A stretch of DNA of 64,000 nucleotides, from contig NC_092568.1 of NCBI RefSeq assembly GCF_037975245.1, positions 40,896,631 to 40,960,630 on the forward strand, read 5' to 3'. Position 1 is the stretch's first letter. Every line of letters begins with the position of its first letter. Shown in pieces: positions 1 to 11,904 of this stretch. The notes beneath the pieces are model-generated. The model was given only the letters and a program-made list of their open reading frames with translations, did not search any database and was not told where the DNA came from. This DNA comes from Apostichopus japonicus. Taxonomy: Eukaryota; Echinodermata; Holothuroidea; Aspidochirotida; Stichopodidae. The position numbers were made by a program, and so were the translations under genes.

Positions 1-803
1 CTATCTACGGCTCTGATAGGACCGAAATGACAGCATCCTCTGCTTAAATGCCAAAGATCCCCATTCATGGTCCATATTTCATGGCCCTATTCATGGCCCA
101 TATCCTTTTCATCTTAGCATTGATCACTTGTTAAGAATTAAGAAACTATCCACTTTCACTTAGTTGAAAACAACTTTGACTAGTCTACCTTTTTAGCTAC
201 ATTGTTAGGGAATTTTATGATATAAATAAGGGATAAATGTATCAAAATCAGCTCAAAACCTTGCTTTAACAGATTCATGTACATTGCAACACATTACACA
301 ACATGTATTATAAGTACATGGCTATGATAATGTTGTGTGGAACATGCAGATGATGATACATGTCGCTGATTATGTAAATTAAAGAGATTATAAATGTTTG
401 GCACATTTCAACCACAATTGAAATAACTGATATATTGCTTGAGAAATAACTCACAAGTTTTGCCTAAATGGTCTTTCAATAGAATTTAAAACTGTGTGAT
501 AGTTTTGTTTTCGAAAGGATATTAAGAGTTCAGTGACCTAAAGACAAAAGAACATTTTTTAAAGTTAATCCTTACGCAGTAATATCAGTAATATACTATT
601 TGTACCCGTTGCTTTTTTTGTTAAGAGTAATGTTTCTGACCCTGTAAGGACTGCCAGAACAGAAAATCAGTTTCAAAATTACAATTCTTGGTATGTTTAT
701 TCGATTCAGAGAAAACAGTCCAGAGAAACAGTTTTGATCATGAGCAGTGTGACAAGTGACTTTATAGATATTGTAGTATAATTTAACTGTAAACATTTCT
801 CAG
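1..803. other. RALGAPB: Intron sequence upstream of the first visible RALGAPB exon
   Basis: AT-rich, stop-dense in all frames, and ends with a pyrimidine-rich tract and AG immediately before the exon at 804. I see no exon, repeat or RNA gene in it. It is assigned to the intron only because the exon at 804 begins in mid-codon. Confidence 0.6.
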
Positions 804-3800
804 CCCTCGAGGGGTATTGCCCCTCAGCCTCATCCACCTGGCTGCTCTGGTGGTCTTGGTTGCATCACTGGAAGAACCTAATAATGTTCCTTCTTTTCAT
901 CATCAGGAAGACCCCAGTAGCCCCCTTCCTCCAGCCTTGGTTTCCCTTGATTGTACATCTATGGTGTTCCCGTCCGACCTGAAGATTCTAGACTCTATCT
1001 CCAGCCGTACTTTCGATACTGTGTTTATATTTTACATGAAGTCGGGTCAGCGTTCAGCCAGCGACATTCTTGCTAATGTGGTAAGTAATAACATGAATAT
1101 ATATATATATATAGGCCCCGGGTTCAAATCCCGGTGGAGGCTGGAAGTTTTTTACTGTTCTGGATTTTCCAACTCACTACAATTTCAATTATATATATTC
1201 ATTTGCCTTTGTCGTTTACCTCCATTTTTTCATTAACAAAAGTCTGTTCAAAGTATCTCTTTTGTACGGAAGCTTCAAAGTGCCATCAACGTAAGAAAAC
1301 TTTGCCCAATAAGTCAACATTTTTCAGTAATTGTTTAGATAACAAGATAATATCTTATCAATCAGAAAAATGTTGGATTGCTCAGTTGATCTCATCAATT
1401 CAACATTTTTCTGAAAAATGTTCAATTGTTCACTTCATTCCAACTGAGTAATTGAACAATTTTCTGCAAAATGTTGAATTGACCACTTATAATATGTCGT
1501 CAATTCAACAATTTTCTGCAAAATGTTTCATTGACAACTTATCATATCTCATCAATTCAACATTTTTTGAAAAATATTAAATTGTTCACTTCATTCCATC
1601 TGAGCAATTGAACAATTTTCAGCTATTGTTATCCTTGAGTGATTATGTAAAATGTTCTCTCTCCCTCTCTGCTGTACAGAATAGTAAACATCTTGTGAAT
1701 AGTCAGTTTTTGGAGTTCTTGCACTCATTGGGCTGGCCGGTGGTCATCGGTGAGCACCCTGGATGGACTGGTAACATGATGACAAGCTGGAAAGTGGACC
1801 TTGATAGTCATGGTGAGTAGAGGAGTAGAGGAACTCTTAACAAATTAAATGGTCATGGACAGAATTTGTTGGTAAAGCAAGCATAAGCGAGCTGTTTTTA
1901 TCTCAATACATTACATGTATAGAGATATTGTAACAGTAAGTGGGACTCTCTCTTCTCTTAAAAATTTTTCAGCGTCTTCATACAAAGTTCTTTTTCTCTG
2001 GAATTTCCAGAGCAAGCATATATCATATAGGCAAACAAAAGTTACTATTTTTTATTCCAGAATTGTATCTCATTCTATGACTTTTTCACCGATTTATGTC
2101 CAAATTTGGCCAAATCCCTCTGAAAAACAGTTGAAATGAGGCCTTTTTGCACACGCTCCAAAACTTGTTTGTTTCATTGTTTTTGATGATTAAGCCCCGC
2201 CTCCAAGTCTTGTGTAGCAGATTGGCTATGACTCAAGCCCCGCCTCCAAGTCTGGTTGGTAGCAGATTGGCTATGCCTCATGGCAGCTACATGTTAGATA
2301 TACGAAAATGGTCACCCTCACGACCAATGCACACTAATTCCATATACACATTGTTGTGCATTTAATTTATATTAGGACTTCGTCTGTTTATAGCTCCATG
2401 GTTTTAGTAATATCAATTTAAGGATTGTTCTTTTGTTCAGGTAGTTTTTCAGAGCAAGAGCCATGATAAGTTTGTTTGATTGCCCATCAGGTATTTTGTA
2501 TAATACGTATACACTTTGTTGTGCTGCTGAAGGCTACAAGTTTAGGCTAGGCCTAATGCATTCTATATTAGGCCTTCATTTAGTAATAGCCACATTAGCA
2601 TTGTACTGGTGGTGTTCAGGCAGTTTTGGGCCATGGTACAGTAAGTTTGTTTGATTGCCTTACAGTGTGTTTTAATTTTTAAGTTAAGTTTCCAACTTAT
2701 ATATTAACTGTGACTCCATAAATTTAACATAATGTTAATGGGATAATACAACAACTATTCATTTGGAATAGAGTGTATATTGTGCATTTCTAGAATGAAG
2801 CATCATTATGAATTAACAGCTTGTTTGGTATATTTCTTTAACCCCCCCCCCCCAAAAAAAAGAATTAAAAACAAAAATTATAATCTATCACATTTTATTT
2901 TCACTGGAGTATGTATAAAAGAGGAGCCGGCCATAGCATTACAACTTTTATAAGACTATAAAATTGGATAAGGTTATGTCTTATTTATAAGGATATAATA
3001 AGGTTATAAGAAGTATGTTTAGCTTTCTTTTGAACCTGTGATGTTTGACATCAAATATACAAAGAATTAAAAGAAAATACTAAAATGGAGAGGAACTGGG
3101 GTGGCTATTAGGGGAGGAGGAGGCCACCCATCACTTTCAATTTAAAACTTATATTCTACATATGTACATTATTTTTTCCAAGTCATAAATCCACGAAATC
3201 TTCATGTCAAAATTATTGAGATGGAAAAACGTGGGTTGTTTTGATAATTGGAAGTGTACACAGTTTTGATGGTAGTCACCACTACAGTCTACAGTAACCT
3301 ACAGTAGGTCGATAGGCCTAGCTTTCTCAAGGCGGGCATCAAGAATATGGTCGAGTTGTTCGCCTCTTCTTATTTGACTGTTGCCATTGACGTCAAACTA
3401 TATGACCAAAAATATTATATATATTGATATTGATAATTGTAGAGACAGAGCAAAGATAAGAAACTAGGAATCAAAATTAGAACTTCCAGTATTGAGATAC
3501 TGCGTCATTGATGCTCTTGTATTACTTTGTTTTTAGTTTTTTCTTAATAATGTAAAATAGCAATTTCATGAGGTACATGTGATTACCCACGAAACAGATT
3601 TTTTTGTGTAAGCATTATTGAAAATTTATTTTGTAACTATGGAAGAGGTGGTTTCAATTGTTTCATGTTTGACTTACTATAAGTCATTGGTTTACTCACC
3701 TCAGGTATATCCAAGAAGACAGTCCTACAATTTTTGTGAATTTATTGCTAATATTAGATGATATTATTGTCCTTGTCTGATCTCTGTGTCACACAACCAT

Positions 3801-6800
3801 TGTTGATAACAAGGTATCAAAGTGTGAAATCATGTTGAGGATAACTTTTAATTCAAAAATTTCCATTGATATGTCTTATTATATTAGTTGATTTATTTGT
3901 GATTGTCTCAATGTTATTTTCCATTTCATAATTTCCTCTATGATTTTTTTGGTTTGTTTGTTCTTTACATCTGGATTTTTAGACTCATCAGAAAAGAAAG
4001 AGCTTTCTCACGGTGGCAGTCTATACAATGGGAGGAAGCAAGTATTGTACTTTGCTGATGCTCTGTCAGAGGTTGCCTTTGTTGTCCCTAATTTACCAGA
4101 AGCAAAGACATCCAGTAGTGAAACTTGTGAGTGTACACCACCCCCCCCCCCCCCTGCTGGGAATATATAACTCTCACAAGCTTGATTTTGGGCTGCATAT
4201 TACTGCACATGGCTGATAACATTGTGTTTCTGCAATGGCAAATCCATGGGATTAAAAAAGTTGAGAAACTGATTAATATTTGGGAAGTTTATAATTGGGG
4301 GTGTCGGGATGGGGTGGGGGGGGGGTTAGAATTCTTGTAGAAGTTCAACCATGAGTGACCATTATTTAACTATCTAGCATGTTTGGTGTCATTACTGTTG
4401 ATTTTTATTTATCATCTGACGATGGACTTAAGTAGACATCTGGATCTCCACCTTTGTGAAGATATTTCTTCTCTTTATACACAGCCAAGAGAGATTCCTT
4501 CATATCTGAGGACAGCATAGATTCATCCACATCTTCTATCGGCCTGCCTCTTCCTCCTCTTGCCTCCAATAATAACAACAAAGATGACAGTCCTCGTAAG
4601 TCTGCCGGATCGGACACCAGGAAGACGTCGACCAAGGGGGGGCCGTTCACTTTTCCAGATATGAAAGTGATCGTCGTTTGGGTGGAAAACTTTGATGACT
4701 GCAAACATTTCCCTCTAGGTAAGTACATTTTAGTCTGCAGTTTGGAGAGAGACTTTGTCGGTGGTCTGTAACCAAATTCAGTGATGTTATCACATTAACA
4801 GAATACAATTTGGATGACATGTAGTTTCTCCTTGGTTTAATCCAATAATAACGCTATAGTTTTTAGTAGAGGTTGAAAGTAACTTGAGGTCAACTCAATT
4901 TCTGAAAGTTTTGCTGGCATGTTACTTAACTTAATATGTGAGTGAATTTAATTTCTTTTACAAACTAAATTTCTAACCAGTTTTCAATAAATGTCTTTCC
5001 TATGGAGAATATTCTCTTGTTATGATTTCCTTCCCAGGTCAAGTCAATTTCTGAAATTATTGTTGACATGTTAGCTCCAAAATAAGAGAATTAAAATAAA
5101 CTTAATATGTAAGGGAATCGCATTTCTATTACAAACTAAGTTTCTAACATGTTTTTAATAAATGTCCTTTCTATGGAGAATATACTCTTGTTATGATTTC
5201 CTTTGCAGGTGATATTATTCCAGAGACCAACACTGGTACGGAGGAGTTCCTTGCCGCCAGTCTGTCTTCTATGCCAAAACCAAGTGAAGCAGGAATCATG
5301 GTCATCTTCATTCATGCTTTGCGTAGCGGCCTGTATAGAGTTGCAATGAAAAGCAGGTAAATAGAATGAGAATTGTGTATAGTTGGACTGCATAGCAGAC
5401 ATGCTCTGCGTAGCGGGCTGTATAGAGTGGCACTGCAAATCAGGTACAGTAAATGGAATGAGAATTGGGTATAGTTGGACTGCACAGCAGAGATGCTTTG
5501 CGTAGCGGGCTGTATAGAGTTGCAATGCAAAGCAGGTAAATAGAATGAGAATTGTGTATAGTTGGACTGCATAGCAGACATGCTCTGCGTAGCGGGCTGT
5601 ATAGAGTGGCACTGCAAAGCAGGTACAGTAAATAGAATGAGAATTGGGTATAGTTGGACTGCACAGCAGAGATGCTTTGCATAGCGGGCTGTATAGATTT
5701 GCAATGCAAAGCAGGTAAATAGAATGAGAATTGTGTATAGTTGGACTGCATAGCTGACATGTTCTGTGTAGAGGGCTGTATAGAGTTGCAATACAAAGCA
5801 GGTAAATAGAATGAGAATTGTGTATAGTTGGACTGCATAGCAGACATGCTCTGCGTAGAGGGCTGTATAGAGTTGCAATACAAAGCAGGTAAATAGAATG
5901 AGAATTGTGTATAGTTGGACTGCATAGCAGACATGTTCTGTGTAGAGGGCTGTATAGAGTTGCAATACAAAGCAGGTAAATAGAATGAGAATTGTGTATA
6001 GTTGGACTGCATAGCAGACAGCAGGACAACAAACTGTATGTAGTTGTGATGCTATTAACAGGGGACTGCATACAGTTGTACTACATAGCAGAAAAACCAA
6101 AACAAACTGAGTGTGTAGTTACAAGTAATATTTGTAGTAACATCATGTACAATGTATGGCTAATGGATACAGTGGATTGAACAAGTACAAGGCATTGTTA
6201 ACATCTAGTTGTATGAAGCTGTAGTACAAAGCATGTAAACAGACACAGGACTGTATAGACATACAATGTACAGCAGGTATATAGAGACATGACTGTATAG
6301 AAAAACCATGTACAGCAGGTATATAGAGACATGACTGTATAGACAAACCATGTACAGCAGGTATATAGAGACATGACTGTATAGACATACAACGTACAGC
6401 AGGTGTATAGACACAGGACTGTATAGACATACAACGTACAGCAGGTGTATAGACACAGGACTGTATAGACATACAACGTACAGCAGGTATATAGAGACAT
6501 GACTGTATAGACAAACCATGTACAGCAGGTATATAGACACATGACTGTATAGACAAACCATGTACAGCAGGTATATAGACACATGACTGTATAGACAAAC
6601 CATGTACAGCAGGTATATAGAGACATGACTGTATAGACATACAACGTACAGCAGGTATAAAGACACAGCTGTACAACATGGCGAATAATCCTGACTGGTC
6701 TACCACTGGACAACCACAACTTAATGGGCAACACTATAAGGATAGGTTTTCACTGAATATTTACCATGTCTCCTCTCTTCTGCAGCTCAACTCTAGCTGT

Positions 6801-7480
6801 GCCTCTCATAGATGGTATGGTAGTGAGCCGCAGGACCCTTGGTGCTGTCGTGAGGCAGACTGCAGTAAATGTGTGCAATAGAAAGAGACTGGAGAGTGAC
6901 AAGTAAGTCCGAATAAGAACACAAATAACCCTCAGGACATTACTTGTCCTTCTATTAAATATACTGTACTTACCCTTTCCACATTAAGTAATGGTGCTAT
7001 GCAGGTATGTAGCATATTTACCTCAAGATTAAATTTCTAGTTAAACCAATCATATGTCTTCCCTTTTCATAGTCATTGTTGAAGTTCAACTAGATTACTT
7101 TAACCCCTTTGAGACTTGTTGAGATGTGAGAAGTGTTTTGAGATGAGTGTTGTGGGATCCTTCCATACAATCTTGTTCTATATTTGAATCCAGTTTTGTA
7201 GAGAAAGACAACATTCCCTTCCTTTATACATTTGTGGGAGCCAGAAGTTGTTGCATTTGTATAGTTTAACAAATAACATGTGATGGAGGTTCATCACATT
7301 TTATCATCCTCTTTGTTTGTTTTGTTCAATACATAGTATTGATTGACTCTTCTCTTCTTTTACAGTTACTCTCCACCTCATGTGCGAAGAAGGCAGAAGA
7401 TACAGGACATGGTACACAAGTACCACAAGAGGATGAATGTTCCTCAATTCCTGGCATCTCTCTTTGACCAGGATACCTGA
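804..7480 (+). CDS. RALGAPB: Ral GTPase-activating protein subunit beta, C-terminal seven exons (5' part lies outside the window)
   Basis: Exons: 804-1080, 1680-1812, 3983-4126, 4485-4718, 5209-5356, 6786-6902, 7366-7480 (TGA 7478-7480). All junctions are AG/GT and phases agree throughout. About 388 codons are visible, starting in mid-codon, so upstream exons are missing. The translation runs through the RapGAP-type region: [19 protein letters not shown] and HPGWTG (exon 2), [13 protein letters not shown] (exon 3), [11 protein letters not shown] (exon 4), [14 protein letters not shown] (exon 5), [19 protein letters not shown] (exon 6), and [18 protein letters not shown] near the C terminus. 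These blocks match vertebrate RALGAPB in order as I remember it. A Ser/Asn/Lys-rich linker (exon 4) separates two blocks. Known role: the beta subunit pairs with RALGAPA1/2 to form the RalGAP complex that inactivates RalA/RalB; the catalytic GAP site is in the alpha subunit. The exon 5 end and donor are repeated downstream (see findings). Confidence 0.93.
1114..1142 (+). repeat. tRNA-like 3' half (SINE fragment)
   Basis: GGTTCAAATCCCGG is a textbook pol III box B/T-arm with a self-complementary GCCCCGGG...CCCGG surround. No box A or anticodon arm precedes it; a short TA run lies directly upstream, just inside the intron. It is best read as a truncated tRNA-derived SINE or tRNA relic rather than a functional tRNA. 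Confidence 0.4.
1290..1625. repeat. Tandem and palindromic AT-rich repeat in a RALGAPB intron
   Basis: Three to four diverged units of roughly 90-100 bp built from alternating AACATTTTTCTGAAAAATGTT and CAATTTTCTGCAAAATGTTG segments. Each is close to self-complementary, so the region should fold into a series of hairpins. It ends about 55 bp before the exon 2 acceptor at 1680. Confidence 0.55.
2192..2278 (+). repeat. Two-copy direct repeat of about 43 bp
   Basis: AAGCCCCGCCTCCAAGTCT followed by GTAGCAGATTGGCTATG occurs twice, at 2192 and 2235, with small differences. It lies within the long intron 1813-3982. The remainder of that intron shows only low-complexity runs and no exon-like ORF. Confidence 0.6.
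4866..5208 (+). repeat. RALGAPB: Tandem duplication (~171 bp) that includes a 3' splice site
   Basis: The segment ending TTATGATTTCCTTTGCAG at the true exon 5 acceptor (AG 5207-5208) is preceded 171 bp upstream by a diverged copy ending TTATGATTTCCTTCCCAG (AG 5036-5037). Shared landmarks include GTTTCTAAC-type, AATAAATGTC and CTATGGAGAATAT blocks in the same order and spacing. The upstream copy is therefore a second, apparently intact acceptor with its polypyrimidine tract. Confidence 0.75.
5318..6020 (+). repeat. RALGAPB: Minisatellite (87/92-bp unit) seeded from the end of RALGAPB exon 5
   Basis: The unit contains GCGTAGCGGGCTGTATAGAG, then GCAATGCAAAGCAG, then GTAAATAGAATGAGAATTG. The first copy of the first half is coding sequence of exon 5, ending at 5356, and the GTAAAT is its real 5' splice site. 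Donor-like copies follow at GT positions 5444, 5536, 5623, 5715, 5802, 5889 and 5976, spaced 87 or 92 bp (a CAGTA insertion makes the longer type). Long open frames on the opposite strand here come from the near-3n period and are not genes. Confidence 0.9.
6240..6665 (+). repeat. 42-bp minisatellite in the same RALGAPB intron
   Basis: About ten copies of a unit containing CTGTATAGACAAACCATGTA followed by CAGCAGGTATATAGAGACAT. Part of it resembles the neighbouring array (CTGTATAGAG...GCAGGTAAATAGA), so it is probably a shortened, diverged derivative. It ends about 120 bp before the exon 6 acceptor at 6785. Confidence 0.88.
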
Positions 7481-7589
7481 AGACATGAAGAACTCAGATG
7501 GTGAAACACCTGCTGCTTGCTTCTTCATTGTATCTTGATAAACTATCAGAGATGTAGAAAATTCTATCCGAAGTACAATGTACTGGAAA

Positions 7590-9150
7590 TGTAGATCTAA
7601 TCAGGTATACACACTTCCATCCAGGGTATGATAAACTGCAGATAGATCTAGTCAGGTGTACAGACTGCCATCCAGGGTATGATATACTGGAGATAGATCT
7701 AGTAAGATATATAGACTTCTATCCAGGGTATGATCAACTGGAATTAGATCTAGTCAGGTGTACAGACTTCTGTCTGGTATACAGACTTCTATCCAGGGTA
7801 TGATAAACTGCAGATAGATCTAGTCAGGTGTACAGACTTCCATCCAGGGTATGATAAACTGGAGATAGATCTAGTCAGGTGCACAGACTTCCATCCATGG
7901 TATGATAAACTGGAATTAGATCTAGTCAGGTATACAGACTTCCATCCAGGGTATGATAAACTGGAGATAGATCTAGTCAGGTGTAAAGACTTCCATCTAG
8001 GGTATGATAAACTGGAGATAGATCTAGTCAGGTGTACAGACTGCCATCCAGGGTATGATAAACTGGAGACAGATCTAGTCAGGTGCACAGACTTCCATCC
8101 AGGGTATGATAAACTGGAGATAGATCTAGTCAGGTGCACAGACTTCCATCCAGGGTATGATAAACTGGAGATAGATCTAGTCGGGTGTACAGACTGCCAT
8201 CCAGGGTATGATAAACTGGAGATAGATCTAGTCAGGTATACAGACTTCCATCCAGGGTATGATAAACTAGAGATAGATCTAGTCAGGTGCACAGACTTCC
8301 ATCCAGGGTATGATAAACTGGAGATAGATCTAGTCGGGTGTACAGACTGCCATCCAGGGTATGATAAACTGGAGATAGATCTAGTCAGGTATACAGACTT
8401 CCATCCAGGGTATGATAAACTGGAGGTAGATCTAGTCAGGTGCACAGATTTCCATCCAGGGTATGATAAACTGGAGATAGATCTAGTCGGGTGTACAGAC
8501 TGCCATCCAGGGTATGATATACTGGAGATAGATCTAGTCAGGTATATAGACTTCCATCCAGGGTATGATAAACTGGAGATAGATCTAGTCAGGTGTACAG
8601 ACTTCCATCCAGGGTATGATAAACTGGAGATAGATGTAGTCAGGTATACAGACTGCCATCCAGGGTATGATAAACTGGAGATAGATCTAGTCAGGTAACA
8701 GACTTTCATCCAGGGTTTGATAAACTGGAGATAGATCTAGTCAGGTATACAGACTGCCATCCAGGGTATGATATACTGGAGATAGATCTAGTCAGGTATA
8801 CAGACTTCCATCCAGGGTATGATAAACTGGAGATAGATCTAGTCAGGTGTACAGACTTCCATCCAGGGTATGATAAACTGGAGATAGATCTATTCAGGTA
8901 ACAGACTGCCATCAAGGGTATGATAAACTGGAGATAGATCTAGTCGGGTGTACAGACTTCCATCCAGGGTATGACATACTGCAGATAAATCTTGTCAGGT
9001 ATGCAGACTTCCAGTCAGGGTATGATAAACTGGAGATAGATCTAGTCAGGTGTACAGACTGCCATCCAGGGTATGATAAACTGGAGATAGATCTATTCGG
9101 GTATACAGATTTCCATCCAGGGTATGATAAACTGGAGATAAATCTAATCT
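7590..9150 (+). repeat. 51-bp minisatellite, about 30 copies, downstream of the RALGAPB stop
   Basis: The unit is CCATCCAGGGTATGATAAAC + TGGAGATAGATCTAGTCAGG + TGTACAGACTT, with a few variants (ATAC/GCAC, CTTCC/CTGCC). The array starts about 110 bp after the stop codon and probably lies in the 3' UTR, as no other gene intervenes before a poly(A) signal. The period is 17 codons, which keeps a frame open on the minus strand for hundreds of codons; that is not evidence of coding. Confidence 0.92.
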
Positions 9151-9462
9151 TAACAGACTTATGTCCTTCCGATGCTCTGAAAAGGGGATGAACCATTTCA
9201 ACAGGAAAGAAATTAATTACAATAGCTAATGAAACTAGTTATTTATTTAAATTCCTAAAGGTTGCAAGATAAAAGTCAGATAAAAGTTTCAGCTGTGATT
9301 TATTGAATAATATATTAATATTTATTTTTTTCACATTTTAATGGAATTTAGAGTAGACCAATGATCTATGTGCTTGTCAGTTCATTGATATGTAGCAAGG
9401 ACTGTATGGATTCTTTGGCTGTAGTTTTCTCAGTTTAAATGCTACAATTCTTTCATTTAAGA

Positions 9463-9468
9463 AATAAA
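9463..9468 (+). terminator. RALGAPB: Candidate poly(A) signal for RALGAPB
   Basis: AATAAA is among the first canonical signals after the 51-bp array and about 2 kb past the stop codon. The choice is uncertain: other AT-rich hexamers occur near 9960-10000, and the true end could also lie before the array. Confidence 0.3.
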
Positions 9469-9469
9469 C

Positions 9470-11530
9470 TGCTAAAGTTATGTTATGCCTTTTAGTACTG
9501 TACCAGTAATCATGGCACAGTATCCTCATGTTAGAATTGTGTAACCATTCTGTCATCTGCATTCTAGCAATATTAGATATTGTGTACAGCCTGGAAGACA
9601 AAGGAAGCCTACCCACAGAATCTTTTATATTTAGTCTCCCTAGTAACTTAAAATATTTATTCTAATTTGTACTTGTATCCTTTTATTTCGTTACAAGAAA
9701 TTTAATTTCTTGTCGTTGATTAGATCATTTGATAATGGCTACAACTCGTCCTTCTTAAAGAAGACTAATGGCCTGGTGTGATTGTAGTTCCTAGCAAATT
9801 ACTAAAAAGTGCCTAAAAACATCTTCAAATCTACAAAACCACTTTGCTACAGAACATGAAAGTAATATTTTATCATAAGTCAGTTACAGCATCATATTTA
9901 TAGAGTTAGAGGAATTGAGCTGTTAAAGGCAAATGCATCAAAAGGCTCACCTTCATAATAATAATTTACTAATAAATTCTTTACTCTGATATTAATAATT
10001 CATAAATTGAGATGGGTATAGAATTTTCTCACCTGACTTTGGTTGTCTCAGAAGACTGGATTAAATCCATTAGCAACAACAAGTTAGGAAGCAATTTCTC
10101 ATTCCTAGCTGTGGTCTGATGGAATCAGTATGTTATGATTGGGTGTGTGAGTGTTCTAGTAAGTATTTGTAATAACGGTGTGGATGCAGAATATCTGTAT
10201 TTTACACTGATCCCCACCTCCCCCACCCACACATGTGGTGATATCCAACCTCCCTGTGTCTCCATGACCTCTCTTAGTAGTATATTATAGTAGTAGATTC
10301 ACTGAACTAATTACCATTTGTCTGCAATATGTAGGAGAAAATGAGTGACATGTCAAGCAAATGGTTCTATTGCCACTTTTTTATATATACATAGTCCTGC
10401 GTTATAAGGCGTTTATTACTAAAAGCAGAATATTAAATGTGACTTCATTGCTCTTGAACTGAAACAAGCAAGTAATGTTACCATAGAAGAAATACAGTTG
10501 TGATCAACAAAATTCCACTTTATTTTTACTCTTTGCTTACAGATGTTTGCAATATGTTATGCCATAAGATTGAGTTTTATTGCAAAGGATACTTTTAGGT
10601 GAGGTGTTACATCAGTATGGAAAACATACTGTATCTGGGTCAGGGGGAGATGCCCCAGGGAGATGCAGCACATTTATATTATGTTGGTTCTCTTGTGGTA
10701 ATGATTGTTTTGAAGCACAAAACTGTATGTTGGAAAGAATGACTGGTCTGAAATTTCTTTGTAATGAATCTCTTCTTTTGCAAGTCATTGATGGTAAATA
10801 CTCCCATTAACCCACCCCACCCCTCTTCTGCCTCCAATATATAGGGGATTGGTACATGTATGGATAGTTATAAATTCAACACCCCTCCTCCCAGCCATTG
10901 GGATGGAAAAAGTATCATTTTATCCTATTTTGAAGATAAACTAAGTTTGCCCTTTGTTTCTTTAGTCGTTGGTAGTTTAAGTTGGTGTCCTTGGGAGTGA
11001 AAAAATAGTGATTTGTCCACAAATATGACAGCAACAAATTACATAAAAAAAGGAAATTAAGAAAGGTTGACCTACTTTTGCTAATAGGCCTAAAATCAGA
11101 ATTATTTGTGTTTGCAAAATGCCACACTGTGGGGTCCAATTTGTTTTATGAGGGGTCATCCCAAACAATAATTGATTGTGTTTAATATATACTTTGCTGA
11201 AGGCAAAAAGAACCTATGGAATGAAATGTGTATGTGTAGGCACCTGTATGATGTCTTGGCTTGTAAATATGATAATTATGTCTGGTGAACTTGACACATG
11301 AGATGTAGATTCATCCTATTGAGTACAAGAACCATATCGTTTACTGTGGAGGAGAAAGGTCAACAGAGGTTAAAGGTCATCAGTAGGCCACCTCACCCCC
11401 CCCCCCCTCCCAATCCCCTCTTCAAATATGATTGTCAACAATGCTCAAATTTCAGCAAGCAGTTTACTGCCACTGTCTGAGAATAAGTTTGAGTGTGCTA
11501 AAATTTGGGGGCAATAGGCTTTGAAGTCTG
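9470..11530. other. Intergenic DNA without a recognisable gene
   Basis: AT-rich, unique-looking sequence between RALGAPB and the first TTAA MITE. The longest open frame is under 80 codons and shows no family resemblance. There are short C-rich runs near 10200, 10810 and 11395. I see no exon, RNA gene or array. Confidence 0.5.
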
Positions 11531-11536
11531 AATTAA

Positions 11537-11904
11537 AGGGTGTGGGGACTCGCGCAAAAAGAAACGTCTAATGCCGGTAATCTGACCTAGTTTCGAATGA
11601 GGTGTAACAGACGTGTTAGACACCACCATCCATCCCAGAAAATACATACAGCTAGCTACTGTCGGTAATTATAGACACTATTGTACAGTCAGTACATACA
11701 GCTGCGGTCAATACCCACAGCACAGTGTATAAACGATACAGGCGATGGACATCTCAGGTCCAGCTAAAGATAACAAAGGTATCACGTTTCATTACTGTCT
11801 GCATTTTGTAGCGACACAAACAAAACTTCACTTGCAGTTGCAAGCAACAGAAAGTTAACTTTTTCAGATGTCCGCACGCAGTTTGGGGCGAGTCTTCAAT
11901 GCCT
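11537..11904. mobile_element. TTAA-flanked MITE, copy 1
   Basis: The element begins AGGGTGTGGGGACTCGCGC and ends with the near-inverse GGCGAGTCTTCAATGCCT. TTAA lies directly at each edge (11533-11536 and 11905-11908), as expected of a TTAA-specific cut-and-paste family such as piggyBac or Kolobok. Two further copies are at 37808 and 49384, sharing internal landmarks such as GAGGTGTAACAGA, ACACCACCAT and GTACAGTCAGTACATACAGC. There is no coding capacity, so it is non-autonomous. Confidence 0.82.

Noticed and set aside
4405-4728. 107-codon minus-strand frame opposite RALGAPB exon 4
   Set aside because: Antisense shadow of a real exon; the plus strand has splice sites, phase continuity and family sequence.
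5136-6734. Overlapping minus-strand frames (190-311 codons) rich in Tyr, Cys and Ser
   Set aside because: Open in several frames at once across the RALGAPB intron arrays, which is typical of repeats and not of genes.
7789-9196. Long minus-strand open frames (up to 306 codons) with a 17-residue repeat resembling a repeat protein
   Set aside because: They follow exactly the 51-bp minisatellite after the RALGAPB stop. The period is a multiple of three, so one stop-free frame repeats; no start context, splice signals or non-repeat domain.
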